The translations under genes were made by a program, and so were the position numbers. Under the pieces are notes generated by a model, which was given only the letters and a program-made list of their open reading frames with translations, had not been told where the DNA came from and did no database searches. Shown piece after piece: positions 61,868-64,000 of a stretch of 64,000 nucleotides of DNA (the stretch's first letter is position 1; each line of letters starts with the position of its first letter). The stretch is taken from the NCBI GenBank assembly GCA_025354165.1, contig JANXNI010000088.1, positions 22,331-86,330 on the forward strand. The letters are read 5' to 3'. This DNA is from Burkholderiales bacterium (GTDB lineage Bacteria; Pseudomonadota; Gammaproteobacteria; Burkholderiales; Casimicrobiaceae).

Positions 61868-62933
61868 ATTGACTCACAAATACTCGAACTAAAGGGTTAT
61901 CCGTTGACTCACAAATCAGTGTACCGAGCGTTGTTGAGAATATGAACGAGTTTAGCGTCGAGTTGGGTCTTCAGAGTGAAGGGATTCAAGCTCAATAAAT
62001 GCGCCTTTAGCGCGGCTTTGGTTTTGTTGCTCGCGCCGAACTTTGAACTCATCAAACGCGCATAAGGCGTACGCGCGGTGGGCTCATAGATTTTGCGCAC
62101 GCGGGTGCCGACGTATTGTTTCTTGATGAGCTTGAGTGTTGGTAGAAAGAAGTTGACGTAATCGCGCCAAGTTTGGGTAAACAGGGTAGAGATCGGTTCA
62201 ACCAGATCGGGATTGTCGATTCGCGCCTAGCCCAGATACTGACGCACCACGGTGTAGTTCTTCTGCTCGAGATGGGCCTGATCATTCTTCTCGTACGGGC
62301 GGGAGCGGGTGAAGGCAATAGGTGTGCTTTGGTTCTGGAAATACTGCTGCAGCGGGTAGTTGATGAACTCAGCGCCGTTGTCGGTATCGAAGGCTTTGAG
62401 CTTGAAAGGCAGACGGGTTTGTGCGGCGCGCACAGCGTGCACTACGTTGACCGCAAGCTTTGACCAGACCGGCGCACACTCAGTCCTGCCGGAGTAGATA
62501 TCGGTGCAGGTGAGCGTCCAGAAGAACTCCCCCGCGAGGGTCGAGCCGCAGTGGGCCACGGTGTCGGCCTCCATGAAGCCGGGACGGTCAAGCCCTTTGA
62601 AGTGGGTTCGCACCGGGATCAGCCCACGCAAGTGGTCGCTGGCGGGTGTGGTGCCGCTGAGGCCGTGAAGGGTGTGGCATTCAAGCGAACGGCTGGGTCG
62701 CAGTAGCCGATCAATGCTGGCCGGTGAGATGCGCTGCACCCGCGCGCGGCTCGCCGCTGACAGCAACCCGTGCGCCGCCTCGTAGTGCTTTAACCACAGC
62801 GGCAGGGTGGCGACCAGACGCTTGCTACAGGGTTTGTTGGCCGCTCGCCAGATGGACTCAATGGCGGCCACCACCGAGGCGTCTGCGGCGTAAACGGGTT
62901 TGCGACCCGAGCGTGAGTCAACGGCTCCCTTCG
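61868..62933 (-). mobile_element. Internally deleted insertion sequence with a DDE (rve) transposase
   Basis: A remnant of about 1.07 kb. The left side has two direct copies of TTGACTCACAAAT (61869, 61905). The right side has GTGAGTCAACGG (62922-62933), the reverse complement of CCGTTGACTCAC at 61902. These look like IS ends. The transposase N-terminal third is missing, so an internal deletion joined one end to the catalytic part. The boundaries are inferred, not confirmed. Confidence 0.5.
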
Positions 62934-62955
62934 GTTCACTTTCTTTATGAGGCAA
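61909..62955 (-). pseudogene. Transposase, N-terminally truncated and with an internal amber stop
   Basis: One reading frame of 349 codons from 62955 (TTG) to 61909 interrupted only by TAG at 62227-62229. Before it: FMEADTVAHCG, AFDTDNGAEFIN and YEKNDQAHLEQKN, the DDE residues of an integrase-core transposase. After it: ARIDNPDLVEPISTLF, then NFFLPTLKLIKKQYVGTRVRKIYEPTARTPYARL, the family's usual C-terminus. The usual residue at the TAG site is Tyr (GYxR), so a single base change created the stop. The N-terminal HTH region is absent. The group is the IS family annotated as integrase catalytic domain proteins; the exact IS name is not known to me. Confidence 0.75.
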
Positions 62956-63072
62956 CTCGCACCGCTAAAGCTGTGTTGCACCCACGCTTTGAAATGTCCG
63001 CTTTTTTTTCGCAATTGCGTCCCCCCAACTGCGAGGCATTCAGCAGAGTGCCTATCCCCGTAAAGGCAAACC

Positions 63073-63258
63073 ATGTCCATCTCCACCACATTTCGGAAGT
63101 TGCTAGGCGCAGCGTGCGTCATCGTTGGGCTCGCTGCACCTGCCGCCCACGCCCAAATCTGCCCGTTCGACAGCGGCGGCTCAACCCTCGAAAACGACGG
63201 CTTGGTGCTCACGCGCTACGCCCTGGGTGATCCTGTCAACATTTCGTTGAGTGATTAA
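63073..63258 (+). pseudogene. Exported repeat-type protein truncated by an insertion sequence
   Basis: Begins ATG at 63073 after AAAGG, with a clear signal peptide (MSISTTFRKLLGAACVIVGL, then AAPAAHA) and mature QICPFDSGGSTLENDGLVLT followed by RYALG. This sequence looks like the beginning of a large secreted protein with CPFD and LTRYALG blocks. The frame then changes to DPVNISLSD and stops, at the point where TGATCCTGTCAAC, the putative IS3-type end, begins (63228). So only about 51 genuine codons remain. Confidence 0.6.
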
Positions 63259-63824
63259 GCCACGCATTTTCAGTAGCGTGGCAACACTGTTTTCTTGGCG
63301 TCGGCAACGAAGCTTGTTGCGTGAATCCCCGACTTCCCCGAATCGCTACCCACCGGGCGCATCCGCGTCTGGCTTGTAGGGCTAGCCACGCCGATGCGCC
63401 CCGTGGATAGCGAACCGGAGAAGTCTCTTTCTTCGTGCTTTTCCAGCTCAGATTGCTCGAACGCACGCCGAAACTCACGCGGTGACTGCCAATTGAGCGC
63501 TGAGTGCATCCTCGTCGTGTTGTAGAAACCTTCGATGTAGCCAAACACGCAGCGTTTGGCCTCTTCCCGCGTCTCAAAGCCCTGCCCGTGCGTCTCCTCG
63601 ACTTTCAGGCTGTGCTCAGAGTGACTACGGCTCTCCATCGGCGCGTTGTCGAAACAGTTGCCTTTGCCACTCATCGATTGCCGGTAGCCCATGCTTTGCA
63701 GGTAATTTCGCGTCTCATGCGCGGCGTATTGGCTGCCCTTATCTGAATGAAAGATGAGTCCGCCCACGCCGCTCTTTTGGGTGAAGCCGTTCCTCAACGG
63801 AAATCGTACAGGTTCATGCGGCAT
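63228..63824 (-). mobile_element. IS3-family remnant
   Basis: Starts with TGATCCTGTCAAC at 63228, the TG-type end expected of IS3 elements, directly after the disrupted exported protein. It holds the 3' part of an orfB-type transposase. A hairpin GCCACGC / GCGTGGC occurs at about 63260-63284. The other IS end is missing, as orfB is cut near 63790. Confidence 0.65.
63270..63824 (-). pseudogene. IS3-family OrfB transposase, C-terminal fragment
   Basis: 184 residues from an apparent ATG at 63824. GGLIFHSDKGSQYAAHETRN holds the second catalytic Asp, GKGNCFDNAPMES the Glu region, and RREAKRC-like REEAKRCVFGYIEGFYNTTR then MHSALNWQSPREFRRAF the rve-3 end. The first catalytic Asp and the N-terminal part are missing; an in-frame TAA lies right before the ATG, so the upstream part is other DNA. 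The C-terminal tail of 60 residues is longer than usual. Non-functional. Confidence 0.75.
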
Positions 63825-64000
63825 TTAGGAGGTCAAGTCCGTGGGTTTTGATGTTCACTGCACGTTTCGTTTGAGACCACGTGAATCCCATACTCCAATC
63901 GTATGTACAACGTGTATTTGCAGCAACCAATGTTTTCTGCGGTTTTACGTTTGAACTAAGGCGGCCCCGACGGGTTGGCGCTTGGACCACGAGGTGGATG
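63825..64000. other. Window-end DNA with no recognised feature
   Basis: About 175 bp. No convincing gene or known element end. It includes GAACTAAGGCGGCCCCGACG and neighbouring GC-rich sequence, which differs from the flank and might belong to another mobile element beyond the window. Confidence 0.3.

Noticed and set aside
61868..63824. A single composite transposon spanning both IS remnants
   Set aside because: The two transposases belong to different families, both are truncated, and no matching outer ends were seen.
1..64000. tRNA or rRNA genes
   Set aside because: No T-loop consensus in a tRNA-like context and no rRNA-like sequence was seen by eye; a covariance-model search would settle it.

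Overview
The window is chromosomal DNA of a betaproteobacterium, most likely in or near the Burkholderiales. The signs are: two periplasmic Bug-type tripartite tricarboxylate receptors; an EF-P carrying Arg32 next to its rhamnosyltransferase EarP; a three-gene pntAA-pntAB-pntB transhydrogenase; a polyhydroxyalkanoate phasin; and a fairly high GC content. Genes are dense, mostly housekeeping, and lie on both strands. I saw no rRNA, tRNA or CRISPR array.

Layout. 1-9.4 kb: an MFS transporter cut by the window edge, an orphan membrane/TPR protein, a Tat-exported PhoD phosphatase, a phasin, a tandem AAA ATPase, a Bug receptor and small proteins. 9.5-18.5 kb: an exonuclease/GIY-YIG fusion, a TrhO-type rhodanese, a dienelactone hydrolase, a FabH-like synthase, then the M48 protease-phhB-rsgA operon divergent from orn-nudix. 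18.7-27.3 kb: DUF3309, a phospholipase D-type lipoprotein, nitronate monooxygenase, pirin, a MATE-DUF2239 operon facing a His-tailed EamA exporter across a double palindromic operator, and SrkA kinase. 27.6-28.96 kb: two integron gene cassettes (DUF4265; HNH nuclease) with attC sites but no integrase. 29-31.7 kb: a second TrhO-like protein, an RluA-type pseudouridine synthase and an HpcH aldolase. 32.9-39.5 kb: a cus-type copper/silver efflux operon. 39.5-45.2 kb: a Bug receptor, phosphomannomutase, YheT hydrolase, LysE exporter and DAHP synthase. 45.4-49.1 kb: an ECF sigma factor with a membrane Ser/Thr kinase. 49.2-61.8 kb: amidohydrolase, a TetR-DUF2867-DUF6463 operon, a peptide-binding protein, pnt genes, an EamA exporter, an HDAC-like hydrolase with a CDF metal exporter, and earP-efp. 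61.8-64 kb: insertion-sequence debris.

The most striking non-coding signal is a dispersed family of nearly palindromic elements of 113-118 bp. There are seven full-size copies and three partial ones. Termini are AGCTTTT / AAAAGCT, with an inner GGGGCTA / TAGCCCC pair and a GTCGA(C/T) centre. Both arms share one consensus, so each element is an inverted pair of a unit of about 57 bp, and two solitary units occur. Most copies sit between convergent genes, often touching stop codons. I do not recognise the family; the architecture resembles REP doublets (REPINs). Two further short palindromic repeat families are present, and a fourth common repeat is inserted in frame inside earP. The orphan cassette pair and this repeat family are the strongest candidates for something undescribed.
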